DNA of 64,000 nt from Rugalucina vietnamica. Lineage: Eukaryota; Mollusca; Bivalvia; Lucinida; Lucinidae. The stretch is taken from positions 34,872,329-34,936,328 of the forward strand of contig OZ024880.1 in NCBI GenBank assembly GCA_964017185.1. Reading direction: 5' to 3'. Positions within the stretch are counted from its first letter, which is position 1, and every line of letters starts with the position of its first letter. A program made the translations under genes and the position numbers. Under the pieces are notes generated by a model, which made no database searches, was not told the DNA's origin, and saw only the letters and a program-made list of their open reading frames with translations. Positions 11,141 to 22,860 of the stretch are shown here, one piece after another.

Positions 11141-14100
11141 CTTAAAGCAGAAAATGAGATTGAATGTGTTTCGGTGTTGTAATACATTTGTGTTAGGTTT
11201 CTGTCAGGTTTAGCAGTTATTAACCTGATGTTTGATCTGCGAAACTTTATAAACAAACTACCACTGCAATACGTTTAAACCTTAAAGGAACACTTTTGCT
11301 GCCGGTCGGCAAGAGTTTTATTACCTAGGATTACATGTTGCGATTTTAGTGGGCGTGGCTTAACTACTGACCCATGAAATTTAAGCCAATCGGAATTCCT
11401 GTGATAGTTAATCCGCCGATAAGAGCTGTCAAAAATCTACAGGTAACTTTTCTCCCTGAAGCAATATCCAATCAGAATTGATTATTGCTAGTGTTGTGCA
11501 TTGGAGAGCTAACAGAGATGAAGGCAAGTTAGTGGCTAAGCAAAAACTGAGATAATACACCTAATTCAGCCTTTTATAGTCCAGGTGCCCCTACTAGCTG
11601 TGTTTCAAAACATTCTCTTTCATTTGCAACACAAACAAATTTAAATGTATTGAGTCCCTTGATAAAGTAATTTGTATCCTCTCTGATGCATAACAAATGA
11701 ATAGTAACCATACTTACCATACTGTCGTAAAGAGAGGTAGCAAGATTAAACACCAAAGGAAAACTTACCCAATAAATGGAACTGAGCACATATTGTTACA
11801 AATACTGTAGAGATCTTGCATCGGTGCCTTGCATTTCTGAAACATTATAACCTATCACAGTATTATCACATCGACTGTTTTCAAATAAGAATGTTAGTTA
11901 AGCCATACCATTGCATAAATACCCGTGTCGCACGACATTAACAGTCATCTATTAATAAAAAGAAAGTCATATATTAATATAGCCATTATGGTGCGCACGT
12001 GCTGTTAATACATGGCTTTTATTCATGCTCGTTACTGGGCGCCTCGCAAAACACGTGCTAATAATAGGCAACTGAAGTCCGCCCGGAACAAGCATGAGAA
12101 TAAAAACTTTTACGCGTATGAAAAAGTGATGAGGCTATAAAATATAGTGCACCATTATTTCTTTCGTTTGTGCAGAATTGATGCAATAAAAGCGATCGCC
12201 CTCGGTTTTCAATACTCCCCTCGGGACCTAACGAATGTAAATGAATGGACAATTATATTTGATCCCTAATCAATAATGTGCACAGAATAACCAACGATCA
12301 TAACCTTGACACTCAACCTATTTCTATGTCAACATGGTCAAGTCGCGCAATCAAAGCTGTCGTTAAAGCTTCCATTGATTCTTCTGCGCTTTAATATGAG
12401 GACATCAAATACCGATTGATGAACAGAGAGCTAGCTATCTCCTTTAACCGTCAATTTAAAACAAATGTAGGATCATTCTCGCGAGATCTGATGGGACCTC
12501 AGCTAGGTCTCTCGCATGTGACGCTTTGATTTATGGAATATAGCCTCATTCGGCTAATCCCGTGGTTATGAGATCAGACGATCCAATACAATCAATCTTG
12601 TTTTTCCAAAACTTGTGTATAGAATTATCTTGGTAACTTTACATATAAATAATCAATATTGGAAGGGAAACTTACAAAGAAAACTTCAAATCCTGATTAT
12701 AAAAAGAAAGTAAGTCTGCGCGCATGACAAGTACTCTCAATATGGCGGAAAATATGACCGCGGTCAAGCGTGTAAAGCGACAGGTCAGTGCTAAAGCGCT
12801 AATTGGCGACGACACTGATGTAAGATATGTGAAAGTTAAGACCTCGCATTTTCATTTATAAGCGAGCTTTATACCGTCAGTTCCCAAATAATGGTGTAAT
12901 CACATTTATGCATTGTGCTGGATACGTGTTAATAATTCCTCACCTGTATTATAGTATTGACAGTACCCTGTGCCTCATTTATACCCTGATTTATTTGGCC
13001 CGAGCTTGTGGAAAAAGCCCCACTGATTCCCTCTGATAAGACCTTCAACCTTCGGTTTTGTTCTTCTATGTAGTCATAGAGCTCTTCGACTGGCTGTGAC
13101 AGTTGCCTTTGCAGTGCCAACGTTTGGTTCCTCGCAAGCTCAGTCATGCAGGAGAAACTATTGCCGGTTTCTTTAGCATTGTGGGTAATGTTAGCTACTG
13201 GGTTGGTCAGAAGGACTCCAAATATGATTGACAGGAAGACAGTCCGTCCTTTTCCGGTGAAGAAATTTGGAAAAACCAGCGCCATGATGCATCTACATAG
13301 AGTAAAAAAAGCGAGGCAAAGACTCATGATGACTGTGGACAGTGCGACGATGATCCCAGCCTCTAACTCCGTATAGTCGAAACTAAACACCAGCACAACG
13401 AACAGCAGCCCGCCGATCACCACTCCAGCCACGGCACCGAACACGGCCTTCAACAGTTTATTTTCGTCATCTCCCATTTTTAATATTTCCAGAACTTTTG
13501 ACCTGCCAAATTTATGATATTTTCCATCTGAACTTCCCCCATTCATCTCGACCTCTGCAACCTCGGTCGCCTTATTTTTCTGATTCTCCTCGTTTTCCCC
13601 TTCAGTGTCCGAATGGTCAAATGATGATTCTTGCCACGAAGATGTCGACTCGGGAACACTGATCGAATGCTCGAGCTTCTCACTCGAGAAGCGCACTCTT
13701 TGTAACGTCGATGACTTGGAGAAAATATCAGGAGGCGATACTGTACCGTGTTCGTCATTTGAGGTATCTTTGTCATCTTAAAAGACAAGATGTGAAAAAG
13801 CCATAAGGTTTCAACGGTTTCCTCAAACTTCATTCACCTTTATGATTCTGGCTATAATGATGTACCAAGAAGCGACAGCTGTATATGTGTAGATCGCAAA
13901 TACATAGATGATAGTCAGTCGTATATTACTGCGTTTACACTATGTTCCCGGTGGTCAGGGCGGCCAAGTTTCAGACAACCGTGATCAAAACGGGATAAAC
14001 GTAAGGCAACGCAGGATAACGGGATAGGCAAACGTAGCAGGCCGTGATAACCGTGGACACCGTGGCAATATTTTTGACTGTTTAAAAATCTGCCACGGCA

Positions 14101-17100
14101 GTCACGGCGAAAATGAGACACGTAATGGATCGTGATAAAACGGGCTGAACGTAACACACCGTGACAGTACGTAGCGGTACGTAGTGAAACTTGGACGCGG
14201 TCCGTAGCGCAACTGGAAGCTAGTGAATAGCCCGGCAAGCTACGGATCTTCCACGTTCTGCTGCGTTTGATCACGGTCGTCACACGTCTCGTCTCGTTTC
14301 CTACGGAATACTTAACACGTTTTCTTGCGTTAAGCTACGGTGCGCCACGGTCTTTGACGGTGTTGACCCCGTTCTTCTACGTATGTCACGCTATATTACG
14401 GTTATCACGGCGATTGAAGTCTATAGATATAAAATGGCATATCATGGGGACAAGTTCTTTCATATTTGAGCAGTCACTATAGTGAAAAAAGAGACCATAA
14501 TTGAAGAAGCAATAAAATCCCGTGCTTTCTTAATCAACCCGGCAGTCGGTTGTTGGCTAGCGGTTATTTCAAAGGACTCATTCGTCTACAAAAGGCAAAA
14601 AAGTGCTTTAAATTGTATGGTGTCTACGTTTCGTCCGTAGCTGACCTTGACAGAGCTGACCTTGACAGAACAAAAAACGTATAGCGCTTTGGTCGAAACG
14701 CAACTGACCGCATAAGAACGTAACAGGCCATCATAATAGGACGTTATAATAATCGTGATAGATCGTGGATAACTGTAACGTACCTTAGCGGCCCCGTGAC
14801 ACACCGATACTACCACGGTTTGTTACGGATATCGTAAATAAGACGTAATAGATCTTGAAAACAGAGAAATATATTACCAAAATTCCACGACACGCTACGT
14901 TTCGAGCAAACGGTGCTGCCGGGGCCGCCGGGAACATAGTGTAAACGCAATAGTAGATGCAGTAACCATCATTTCAAAAAAATCAGAAAACAAATACCAA
15001 ATGTTTGAAGGAGTCTTACTTTAACTCATGGCTCCACATCTATATTAACCAGAGAACCCATTCAAAATGAATGCCTTAAAGATTTTACAAAACAAGAGAT
15101 GCCACGGGACTACCGTTCTATTCTTCTCCTACCAATGATATATGATTCGGCATACGAGAGGGAGTTATAGTGTACCTACCATTCACCTGGTCTATCCCTC
15201 GAGCACCATTTTCATCATCTTTTGCTTCGGTATTCTCCTTCTTCACGAATTTAAGACGATATTTTATTTCTGGTTTTGTCCTCACAAGTCTCTGTTGATC
15301 AAACTTATTGGCTTTATTGGACAGTGTTCTCGATCGTTCCATTGGACTCAAATCTAGAAGCAATACGAAAACTTGCCCATGCAATGCATATAGAAATGTT
15401 TCATTTGAAAAAGTTGAAATTTGTGCTCAAAACATTGATTGTGGGTACACGTTAGAAATGTCTCGGCGAGGCTGTTCTACTGAGCAAAAAAAAAATACGA
15501 AACAATTGGCATACAGTACAGTCAGCGTGATGTTTATATCCTTCGCGCTCACGCACGAAAGAAAAAAGGATTAAGTTCCACGCAAAACTCACGCAAAACC
15601 CTCGCTCATTCCTCGCAAAATCCACGCTTGTTCCACGCTATGTCCACGTTCATTCCTCGCAAGAAGCGTGTGAGTTGCGTGAGATATAAGCAGTCTCACG
15701 CTTGCTCACGCTTTCCACGTTCATTACGGAAAAGAAGCGTGGAAAGGATTAAGAGACATGCGAGAAAAGGATTATCGTTTCCTCTCGTTCAAAAGGGCAA
15801 AATTGTTAAAATTTTGTGACCAAATTAATGTATAATATAATTTTATTTTTTATTTATTCATCCTTAGTACGAGGTCGGCAACTTACATGTTGGTACCTAT
15901 ACTATATATTTTCGTATCATGATTTACCTTATTTCTTGTTTATATCTGTGTATAAATGAGCCACTGCAGAAGCTGAGGGCGAGGTTAGGATCCTGTAAAA
16001 TCGGTTTAAGCCCGCCAGTAACTTTGTGTTACTGATCGTTCCAAGGCGATACGTCTGTACGTGGTGGTTCTTTTTGTTTTATGTCTTGGTGTTAAATTTT
16101 TTTTTGTGCTGTTGGCGCCTTATGTATGTTTTCATATTTTTAATTAAGTTAAGGTAACTGAGTGGCCACCTATTGGGAAAATAGCTGCTCATTCGGCTTA
16201 CGATATGTTTCATGGTATAAGTGCCTGATTGTTAGTTTGGTTTTTTCCCACCTCGGTTTTTGGAGTGGGAATCTCTTTCTGATTGCGCCTTTTCCTGATC
16301 TTTGCCTACTTGTACCTTTTTAGTATGATGACGGTTAACCTGTACAAATGCATACACTTGTACGACAAAGCGCCTGCACGTAAATACATACGCATGTTTG
16401 AGCAATACGTTATTCAGTGTTGATTCAATTATCATCGTAGATTAATGACAAAATTTGCACGTTTATCTATTATTTGGCAGCGTGGTGCGTTTTTGACTGC
16501 CGTGGTTTTAGATGCAGAACATTATACATTTATATATGATATTTTTGCCATAAGAGAAGATGAGCACCCCGGTTTGTTGTTTTTCAGAACATCTCTCAAA
16601 TAAATGCGTCTTTCGTATTCTCTATGATGCCCAACAACAAAAAAAGCTCTACCTACATGGTTCAAGCACCTTGCTACATGTACGTGTATCATAATCATAA
16701 ATTACGATGTACGTTACAATTAAATCAATTCATCTTAATTTCATCTTAAGAGTCGGTACAATGCCCCTGCGAGAATTCTGATTCCCTGTAAACTGTTCTT
16801 TTATCTTTCAAGCATTTACCTAAGTCAACAAAATCAATGTATTCTTTATTCTTGTATCGGCACAATTATTGTACACAGAATTTTATAAGCGACATAGCCT
16901 CTGAGTTATAATTAACAACTCTAATTTTGTGCATAAAGTTATAAATTATCCTGATCAAACAAACACACACTTCAGTTTGTGTGATAAGTGATAAAATGCA
17001 AGCATATCTTTGAGATTTGAAACTTTAGAAAACAAAAAAGAAAACAAGTTAAAAAAAGAAAAGAAAAGAAAGTATAGAAAATACAAACAAAAACGTTTGC

Positions 17101-19589
17101 GGGTGTCTCCTTTGTTTCGGAAATGTTACACACCATACTGATTAGTACATGTACTTCCGTACACGGCAAAATTCCGGACTTTCAGCGGCTGAAATGACTT
17201 CACTGTTTGATTTTGGTTGACAAGAGACATATACATATATTTGAAGTAAAAATAGTCACTTTTTTCATGTCCCTTTTTCCTGAGCGTGAAACGAACGTGG
17301 AAATCGTGAGCGAGCGTGGGACTGTAGATATCTCACGCAACTCTCTTAATCCTTTCCACGTTTCGTTTCACGCTACAGTTAAGCAGTTCCACGTTTCATG
17401 TCTAAGCTCCACGCAAAACTCACGCTACTTCCACGCAAAACTCGCGCAAAATCCACGCTAATTCCACGCAAAATCCACGGAAAAAAGTCACGTGACATGC
17501 GAGATTCCACGTTCGTAAGCGTGAGGTATATAAACATCACGCTGACTGTATCCTTATCAACCCCAATTTTACTATATAAAATTGTGGTATATGGATCAAT
17601 ACATTTCATGAACATGCTATACTGATGATTGTCACTGGAACTACTATAAAGGAAGAAACTTTCTTTACGCTTGTATATAGATAATGGCAATCACGGATGA
17701 AAGAATGGAGGCTCAGAGTAAATCGATTGATATTACTATACAAGTTTTGACAATGTTTTATTAAGAATTATGTATTAAAGTACATGTATATGTGTGTACT
17801 GCAACAAACTAATTTCGGCAGTTTCGCGTCTTCACTTACCGAGCGAGTCCTTTCGTTTCTGAATGCTTTCTGAGACATTTGCATACATCAGAGGCTTGGG
17901 TGGCTTTTCGGATATAGCTGAATTTGAAAAAGAATTACGTGTATAAAGAAAGATGAATTTCTTATAGAACGCAACGCAAATGTATCTCATCCTGTTTTAA
18001 CATTGACAATATACCGCCAGTATACGCTATACAGATATTAACATATTTAAACTGTGTGATGCTAATTGTATGAGCCGCATCGTGAGAAAACCGGATTTTT
18101 GCCTAGGCGAAAACAAAGGCGCAGATCAGCTTCGCGGTGACCGCGAAGCTGATCAGCGCCTTTGTTTTCGCTACACGGATAGTACAATTTCTCTTCTTCT
18201 TAAATCTGAAATTTCAAGCTTCTAGCCTGCTTCTGAGCTTGTACAGCCCGGTTTGTGTCGGACCTGGTCGGAAATCCCGAAGACCGGTTTTCTCGCGTCG
18301 CGGCTCGTATTATCTTTTCTTTTTACATGTGTTTGTCATTAGTGAACGTTAAAGACTCATGGTGCGTTCACTTTATGATACTTTACTTCGCATCAGATTG
18401 ATGAAAAGCATCTTAACCCATATTTAACGAATGGATTTTCCCATCATTATCATTTGGGTGAGTCCATTTCCATGTTTAGGGGCGTAAGGAGTGATTTGGA
18501 ATGTTTATTCCATTTTTCGATAACAGAATAGCCCCAGATAATATTCTTTTTGCCTATGTACCATAAAAAGGGCACCAGGCTTAAATGAGTTAATCTATAT
18601 TACTTGCATTCACCCACTCTAAATAAGACGTTTATCTACACCAGAATTATCCAGACCAACTGAATGCTTATTTTCCGTGTTCTAGTGTGAACGCAAATTG
18701 AATCCAGATTAACTCATAATCCCGGCGTCCTTTTTGGGGTCAAGGCTAGTATAGCTCCGAAACGCGGCGTCCCATGTGGGGCTATTCTGTTTGCCTTTTT
18801 ATTAAAAAAACTAATTAACATTTAACATCATTCCTGGTCACCCTTGAAATAAAAGTGAATTCACCCAAATGTTAATGATGGACGTATCCATTCGTCATTA
18901 ATGGGTTAAAACTGATGCGAATAAACGCATTTGTTTAGTTAGAATGAAAATAAATCCTGATCAGACGGATGCAGGTTATAATTTTGTCATCTGAAAACGC
19001 ATTGAATCTGGGTCAAGTTAATCAGGATGGAATATATTGCGAATTTAAACCACTTAATGTTGTGAACCACTGAGGATGAGGTTATGGTCAATGTAAAAGC
19101 TATTTAAGCCCGCCAGTTATTTTATATTACTGATCGTTCCAAGTCAATACTTCTGTTGTGGTTCTTTTTGTTTTATGTTTTGGTGTTGAATTTTTGTGCT
19201 GTTTGTACCTTATGTACATGCGCATATATTTAGTTCGGGTAACTGAGTGGCCACTTTTTGAGAAGTAGTTGCTCACTCGGCTTACGATGTTTTCCCTTAG
19301 TATAAGTACCTTATTATTAAATTAGTTTTTTCCCACCTCGAGTTTTGGAGTGGGAGTTTCTTTCTTATTGTAGAACAAATAAAACAATACCAGTGTCTTG
19401 TAGTGGTTCATCAATCCTGCTGTCCTCCACGCATTCTATAGGGAAAGCCCCCGTCTCCCCTGTCCGGTCGTTATGACCCACAAACCACGTGTCATCTAGC
19501 GCGTGCACCCCACTCACACTGTCTCCGGCACGGAGGGTAATGCGCTTGTCTGACCCTGAACCATCGTAGTTAGTGATGGCACGGAACAT
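9892..19589 (-). CDS. SH3 - DC-STAMP - RING membrane protein, copy A (six coding exons, 866 aa)
   Basis: Exons join as 19589-19391, 17917-17840, 15353-15180, 13776-12944, 11836-11769 and 11140-9892 (2601 nt with stop), all with GT..AG introns and phases 1,1,1,0,2. Seen: SH3 domain (residues about 1-56); PPKP and MYANV (72-81); acidic/serine-rich linker; TM1-3 near 262-284, 290-320 and 329-348; cysteine-rich ectodomain (C361, C430, C441, C445, C454, C458, C468); TM4-6 near 543-560, 615-647 and 708-727; C-terminal RING with cysteines 811, 814, 828, 837, 842, 845, 853, 856. Six-pass DC-STAMP proteins with a C4C4 RING include DCST1/2, SPE-42/49 and Sneaky, which act in sperm-egg fusion; human DCST1 is also reported as an E3 ligase. 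A sperm membrane role is inferred from the family. The SH3 N-terminus is unusual. Start: an in-frame TAA lies two codons upstream of the ATG. The gene is intact and paralogous to copy B. Confidence 0.93.
11769..11836 (-). CDS. Copy A exon 5: cysteine-rich micro-exon
   Basis: A 68-nt exon between TTTCAG and GG|GTAAGT, phase 0 to 2, encoding KCKAPMQDLYSICNNMCSVPFI. Three cysteines (C430, C441, C445) are kept in copy B, whose exon is one codon longer. With C454, C458 and C468 of exon 6 it forms a cysteine-rich ectodomain patch. Confidence 0.87.
12944..13776 (-). CDS. Copy A exon 4: TM1-TM3 and start of ectodomain
   Basis: An 833-nt exon, phase 1 in, phase 0 out (ATACAG|GTGAGG). It encodes residues 151-428: an acidic Ser-rich cytoplasmic stretch (STSSWQESSFDHSDTEGE), three hydrophobic segments (AVFGAVAGVVIGGLL..., IIVALSTVIMSLCLAF..., VFLSIIFGVLL), then an extracellular stretch with NIT and NQT glycosylation sequons. 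Compared with copy B, the TM1-TM3 stretch is nearly invariant, while the last 58 residues differ at about 18 positions. Confidence 0.92.
13930..14949. mobile_element. TIR element with CCGTGATAACG / ACGTAG arrays (intron 3, copy A)
   Basis: Ends TGCGTTTACACTATGTTCCC on both sides in inverted orientation. The interior is crowded with CCGTGAT, ACGTAA and CGTAGC motifs and has no transposase. Copy B (near 46632) shows an uninterrupted site (CGTATAGCTGGCAGATGC), so the insertion followed the duplication or was lost in B. Confidence 0.8.
15180..15353 (-). CDS. Copy A exon 3: basic cytoplasmic linker
   Basis: A 174-nt exon, phase 1 to 1, acceptor TTCTAG and donor AATG|GTAGGT. It encodes LSPMERSRTLSNKANKFDQQ and a Lys/Glu-rich tail. 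No domain recognised; Ser/Thr/Arg-rich and probably cytoplasmic. A second GT, CAG|GTGAAT, lies 7 nt upstream of the chosen donor but would break the frame into exon 4. Copy B has the same length. Confidence 0.88.
15400..15518. repeat. Palindromic AACCGCC repeat, left part
   Basis: TTGATTGTGGGTACACGTTA and TCTCGGCGAGGCTGTTCTAC; continues at 17549-17620 after the intervening element. The equivalent place in copy B is 53690-53830. Confidence 0.6.
15519..17548. mobile_element. TIR element with CCACGC / CTCACGC arrays (intron 2, copy A)
   Basis: TA-flanked inverted ends CAGTCAGCGTGATGTTTATA. Both arms (15545-15760 and 17280-17520) are arrays of TTCCACGC and CTCACGC in opposite orientation. The middle contains a GGTGGGAAAAAA repeat (15965-16320). 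Copy B near 53750 has the uninterrupted site. Confidence 0.8.
15965..16320 (-). repeat. GGTGGGAAAAAA long repeat, copy 2
   Basis: Reverse orientation: CCACTGCAGAAGCTGAGGGC through CCAAGGCGATAC to CTACTTGTACC. Confidence 0.7.
17840..17917 (-). CDS. Copy A exon 2: proline-rich / YxN segment
   Basis: A 78-nt exon, phase 1 to 1, between TTCAG and G|GTAAG. It encodes residues 67-92, including EKPPKPLMYANVSESIQKRK. PPKP is a minimal SH3-type ligand core; LMYANV fits the ITIM pattern (L-x-Y-x-x-V) and a YxN SH2-binding pattern. Copy B keeps all of these (KPPRPVMYANV). Too short to be found as an open frame alone; supported by matching phase and by the copy B exon of identical length. Confidence 0.88.
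18072..18306. mobile_element. GAGCCGCC MITE, copy 2 (intron 1, copy A)
   Basis: 235 bp, ends GAGCCGC / GCGGCTC, flanked by a 4-bp duplication GTAT on both sides. Confidence 0.88.
18417..18905. mobile_element. piggyBac-type MITE
   Basis: 489 bp with TTAA on both sides and inverted ends of about 50 bp beginning CCCATATTTAACGAATGGAT and CCCATTAATGACGAATGGAT, later CATTTGGGTGA. TTAA duplication and CCC ends are typical of the piggyBac superfamily. Non-autonomous. Confidence 0.8.
19060..19372 (-). repeat. GGTGGGAAAAAA long repeat, copy 3
   Basis: Reverse orientation; GCCCGCCAGTTATTTTATAT through CTCACTCGGCTTACGATG to GGAGTGGGA. Its end lies close to the exon 1 donor of copy A. Confidence 0.7.
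19391..19589 (-). CDS. Copy A exon 1: SH3 domain
   Basis: Residues 1-66. The order of motifs is that of an SH3 fold: AITNYDG (ALYDY position), LRAGD, DDTWFVG (the tryptophan site, with F replacing the second W), RTGETGAFP, then IECVED, where the usual Tyr of the last 3-10 turn is Cys53. Donor is CTG|GTATTG, phase 1. A conserved TTCCAG 12 nt upstream of the ATG (also in copy B) suggests an upstream non-coding exon splices in here. Confidence 0.9.
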
Positions 19590-19834
19590 TGTTAATTACT
19601 TCTGGAATATCATCATTTCAAAGCATTCATTGCGAACGTTATTTTATAAGAAGTGACTGGAATATTTCCAAAATTAAGCGTCTTGTTTAAAAAAAAGAGC
19701 AAACGCCGAGGCGCGAAAACGTCATCAATGTTTCTAGAAGATCATAATATCAAAAATTGTTAGATCTAATTGTATTTCACTCTCGAGACTACCAGTGTCG
19801 GATAGTGTGCTTTTGAGAATATACAGAAGAGCTA

Positions 19835-21546
19835 GTTATAATGTAATACACTGAAGCGCTTTAAAACGTAAACAAATTTGTATTTTTGCACCAAGGACAT
19901 TTTTAGTCTTTCATGAGAGGTGAAATTGGTCAATAACAGTACTCTATTCCTATTTTTACATGAAACCGGCATTTGTAAAGTCACTGGCCATCCATAGCAA
20001 TAACCAGAGGACCAATGGTCCTGTAAACGCTCACCTGAGATCAGCTGCATATACCAATAAACATGTTTGAATATTATGGTATTTAACTCCAGTGCAGGGG
20101 CAGATAAGCCCTTGGGCCATTTTCTTTTTTCAGAATCTTCAATATTCTGTCCATTTGCCAATTTCCTGTTGGCTTTTTCCTTCAAATGACATTTTAACAG
20201 TTTTCCCAATTCAGATGCACAGGCAACCCATGTTGACCTTGCCATAAACTTGGTCAAGGTCATCACAGGGTCATGATTTATATATACATTGGAGTACTTT
20301 AGCCATCGATGCCTCACGCCAAGTTTCCTAGAAATCAGTCTATTGGTTTCAGAGAAGATGATTTTTGATGGGTTTTTACCATATATGGGCATGGCGGCCA
20401 TCTAGGTCATGTGACCTAGATTATTTGTATATACATTGATTCCCCCATTCTATAGATGCTTCACTTAAAATTTGGCTTTGTTTGGCCAAGCGGTTTCAGA
20501 GGAGAAGACGTTTGAATATTATGGAAATATACATGTATATTGCCCCGGGGTGGGGGCACATGAGCCCCTGGGGTCCAATTTTTTTCAGAATCATTAATAT
20601 CCAGTCCTACTGCCCATTTCCTGCAAGACTTTCACTTTAAATGACATTTTAAAAGTTTTCCCCATTCAAATGCATTGGTGACCTATGTTGACCTTCCCGT
20701 AAAATAGGTCAAGGTCATCACAGGGTCATGATTTATATACACATTGTAGTGCTTGAGCCATCGATGCTTCGTGCCAAGTTTCGTTGAAATCGGTCAACCG
20801 GTTCTGGAGAAGAAGATTTTTGAACGGTTTTTACCATATATGGGCATGGCGGCCATCTTGGTCATGTGACCTGGATTTTTTATATACATATTTGTTACCC
20901 CTTCCTATTGATGCTTCACATAAAATTTCGCTTTGATTGGCCAAGCGGTTTCAGAGGAGAAGATGTTTGAATATTATGGAGATATACATGTATATTGCCC
21001 CGGGGTGGGGGCGGATGAGCCCCTGGTGCCCAATTTTTCTCAGAATCATTAATATTCAGTCCTACTGCTCATTTTCTGCAAGATTTTTCCTTTAAATGAC
21101 AATTTAACAATTTTTCCCATTCAAATGCATTCGCGACCTATGTTGACCTTGCCGTAAAATAGGTCAAGGTCATCATAGGGTCATTATTTATATACACATT
21201 GTAGTGCTTGAGCCATTGATGCTTCATGCCAAGTTTGGTTGAAATCGGTCCAGTGGTTCCGGAGAAGAAGATTTTTGAAGGGTTTTTACCATATATGGGC
21301 ATGGCGGCCATCTTGGTCATGTGACCTGGATTATTTATATATACATTGGTTCCCCCTTCCCATAGATGCTTCATGTAAAATTTGGCTTTGATTGGCCAAG
21401 CGGTTTCAGAGGAGAAGATCTTTGAAAATGGTGGACGACGGACGACGGACGACGGACGGACGGACGACGGACGACGGACGGACGGACGCCGGAGCATGGG
21501 TATACTATAAGCTCACCTTGTGAGCCTGACGGCTCAGGTGAGCTAA
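19835..21546 (-). mobile_element. Hairpin - GGACGG microsatellite - tandem monomer element
   Basis: Three monomers of about 455 bp marked by GGGCATGGCGGCCATCTWGG at 20387, 20842 and 21298, then a (GGACGACGGACGG)n tract (21432-21488) and a terminal hairpin CTCACC...GGCTCAGGTGAGC (21511-21544). Copy B lacks it. Open frames in it are repeat-derived. Confidence 0.75.
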
Positions 21547-21666
21547 AAAGCCATTTTACACACTTTGCCATGTGGCGTCTCGTTGAATTAATGAAGAAAA
21601 CTATTTGGCCATTTCATACGGTGCTGGTATTAATCCATATACTGCATAAGAACACAATAAATTTAG

Positions 21667-22060
21667 TTTTGTCTCATTTTGACCATTCTACGGGTCTTTT
21701 AAAATGAATTATCCGGCACAGTTGATATTTTTTTTCAAACTTGATGACGTATATGTGGTACGTCCCTCCAATGCTATTGGGACAGTGAAAGGCTGACGCC
21801 GGTCTGATCAACTGAATTTTTTACGTCAAAGCACTTATAAATCTTTCTAGAGATTTGACGTAAAGACGCAATATTACGTCGATTACGTAGACGATGACCA
21901 TTCAGACACGCTAGCATCATTGCCGGACAATCAATGCAACTGGCAAAATGTGTGTTTTAATGAGATAGCAATACTCTTTATATCAAAGGGTAAATTGTAG
22001 CCGTGCTCAATATTATTTGCAGTTATGGATTTTAGGGGTATTGCTTTATCAAGGACTGTT
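21667..22060. repeat. Repeat S, also at 35336-36897
   Basis: Shares GTTTTGTCTC, ATGAATTATYCSRCACAGTT-like, GCTATTGGGACAGT, CGCCGGTCTGA and GTGCTCAATATTA stretches with 35336-35512 plus 36628-36897. Confidence 0.65.
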
Positions 22061-22439
22061 GCTCTTACACTACTCATTATTTTGATACGAAGTTCACAAC
22101 ATAATTTGCAAATATACCAATGTCTACGTGTGTCAAATTTCATCAAATCTTACTACTATAAACATGAAAATACATTTGAATTACAACTTTTGCGTTTTTT
22201 AAAGCACATCAGTGTACATTTCTTTATGTTTTAGTGGTTTTTGAAAATGGGTACGATTTCCAAAATATTTATAAGAATTACAGTGTCATAGCTGAATTAT
22301 ATATTTCATTGTAATTCCATGATGACATGATAATGAACTACGCACTGTATATCTGAAAACATGTTAATGCAACGGATAAAGAGGATAACTAGTTTGTATG
22401 TTATTTTTTAATAATAGTAACTTCATAAGGAAAACATGT

Positions 22440-22620
22440 CCGTGGAATGTATTCCCCCTTAAACCCCACTTTTATATAGAAAAACTGGGGTATGCAGGGG
22501 TTTACCTATTTTTCTTATTTTTGTTCCAAAACATAGATTGTGAGTACTTGTTAGAACCGCCTCGCCGAGGCCGTGTACCCACTGTTAATGTTTTGAGCAA
22601 AAATAATAAGAAACATATCA
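22440..22620. repeat. Palindromic AACCGCC repeat, copy
   Basis: AAACCCCACTTTTATATAGA and the near-perfect palindrome GAACCGCCTCGCCGAGGC. Confidence 0.6.
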
Positions 22621-22740
22621 AAAATTTTATATTGAAAATTTTCATTTTTTACAACTTTAAAAAATCTTTGTCTATTGCATGGGCATGTTTTCGTAATGTG
22701 TTAACTTTCAGAAAAACAAAAGAAGAACAATTTAACATAC

Positions 22741-22860
22741 CTTTCTTTTATTATTTCCTTTGGCTCCTTCAAATGTAAATTTAACATCGATATTTGGATA
22801 TTCGACAGTTGGAAACCAATAACCAAATCTTAATTGTGGTACTTCCTGACACATTGATTT
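22741..22860 (-). other. Candidate 5' non-coding exon, copy A
   Basis: This stretch is conserved with 63355-63470 upstream of copy B, and both end in a matching donor (AAAG|GTATGT here, AAAG|GTACGT in B). No reading frame is conserved. Together with the conserved TTCCAG just before the SH3 start codon, this fits a 5' UTR exon; the promoter would lie at higher coordinates. No TATA box or initiator is claimed. Confidence 0.4.

Noticed and set aside
11141..11256. Upstream ATG extension of copy A exon 6 (MFIKFRRSNI...)
   Set aside because: Intron sequence: not conserved in copy B and preceded by a conserved acceptor at 11141-11142 in phase with exon 5.
15180..15186. Alternative exon 3 donor CAG|GTGAAT (CAG|GTAAAT in copy B)
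   Set aside because: Would leave phase 0 against a phase 1 exon 4, breaking the frame in both copies.
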